Origin: Saprospiraceae bacterium
GTDB lineage: Bacteria; Bacteroidota; Bacteroidia; Chitinophagales; Saprospiraceae
NCBI GenBank assembly: GCA_027009605.1
Contig: JALVCY010000094.1
Location: 1-5,097, forward strand
Direction of reading: 5' to 3'
DNA: 5,097 bases
How positions within the stretch are numbered: the stretch's first letter is position 1; each line of letters begins with the position of its first letter. A program made the translations under genes and the position numbers. A model generated the notes under the pieces. The model saw only the letters and a list, made by a program, of their open reading frames with translations. It was not told where the DNA came from and did no database searches. Shown one piece after another: positions 4,951 to 5,097 of the stretch.

Positions 4951-5097
4951 TTGGCACAGCCCATGCCAATCAAAAAAAAAACGCTGGCACAGCCCATACC
5001 AATCAAATAAAAACTAAGCCGGCTCGACCGCACCAAGTACAGGCGTCTCGCCCACGAGAACTAGTATTGTCTGTGAAAGCAAAATGGACTATCTTTG
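4951..5097 (+). repeat. Repeated promoter/leader module, copy 3 (cut by the window edge)
   Basis: The copy begins with a duplicated header: TTGGCACAGCCCATGCCAAT (4951-4970) and CTGGCACAGCCCATACCAAT (4984-5003), the first a perfect 6-bp inverted repeat (TTGGCA/TGCCAA) followed by a run of ten A. From 5006 it matches copy 1 at 86 of 92 positions. It ends at the -7 box where the window stops, so a further cassette probably follows on the right. Confidence 0.85.
5067..5097 (+). promoter_or_regulatory. Bacteroidota-type promoter for a cassette beyond the window
   Basis: TTG at 5067-5069, a 20-base spacer and TATCTTTG at 5090-5097 repeat the arrangement of the other two promoters. The start site and the gene it serves lie outside the window. 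Confidence 0.7.

Noticed and set aside
2512..5097. CRISPR array
   Set aside because: The repeats are long, only three, over 1 kb apart and separated by genes, with promoter motifs inside them.

Overview
The window looks like a polymorphic-toxin locus from a member of the Bacteroidota. Three things point there: an RHS-repeat core of the Bacteroidota type (HLGSVVKV, FDPWGRKRNP, RGFTGHEHL, NGRMYDPVVGRML, NNPLKYSDPDGE), three copies of a promoter with the Bacteroidota form TTG-N20-TATCTTTG, and several short lipoprotein genes with weak or absent Shine-Dalgarno sequences. Base composition drops from the GC-richer RHS core to visibly AT-rich toxin and immunity genes, as expected for exchangeable cassettes.

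Layout. 1-1595 holds the 3' part of an RHS gene, cut in two by a 161-bp non-coding foldback element (about 311-471) that sits between the GHEHL and NGRMYDP blocks. The downstream half carries the end of the core, a Gly/Ala-rich pre-toxin segment and a Gly-rich, probably all-beta C-terminal domain that I take to be the toxin tip. Two tightly linked genes follow: a small protein with one N-terminal membrane segment (1605-1970) and a lipoprotein (1974-2444), both immunity candidates (cassette A). Cassette B (about 2512-3655) starts with a repeated promoter/leader module and encodes an acidic 151-aa protein plus a lipoprotein, with no toxin. Cassette C (about 3703-4936) starts with the same module and encodes an orphan HELGH...EFGA putative metallopeptidase tip, without any RHS core, plus another lipoprotein. 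A third copy of the module begins at about 4951 and runs off the window at its -7 box, so another cassette probably follows.

How it fits together (inference): this is an array of toxin/immunity or immunity-only cassettes downstream of an RHS gene. Each downstream cassette has its own copy of a strong-looking promoter and a long structured leader, so orphan immunity genes need not depend on read-through from the RHS gene. The repeated modules also offer homology for gaining or losing cassettes. All three cassettes end in an exported lipoprotein, which suggests protection at the cell envelope. The foldback insertion has probably disabled the resident RHS protein as a single polypeptide.
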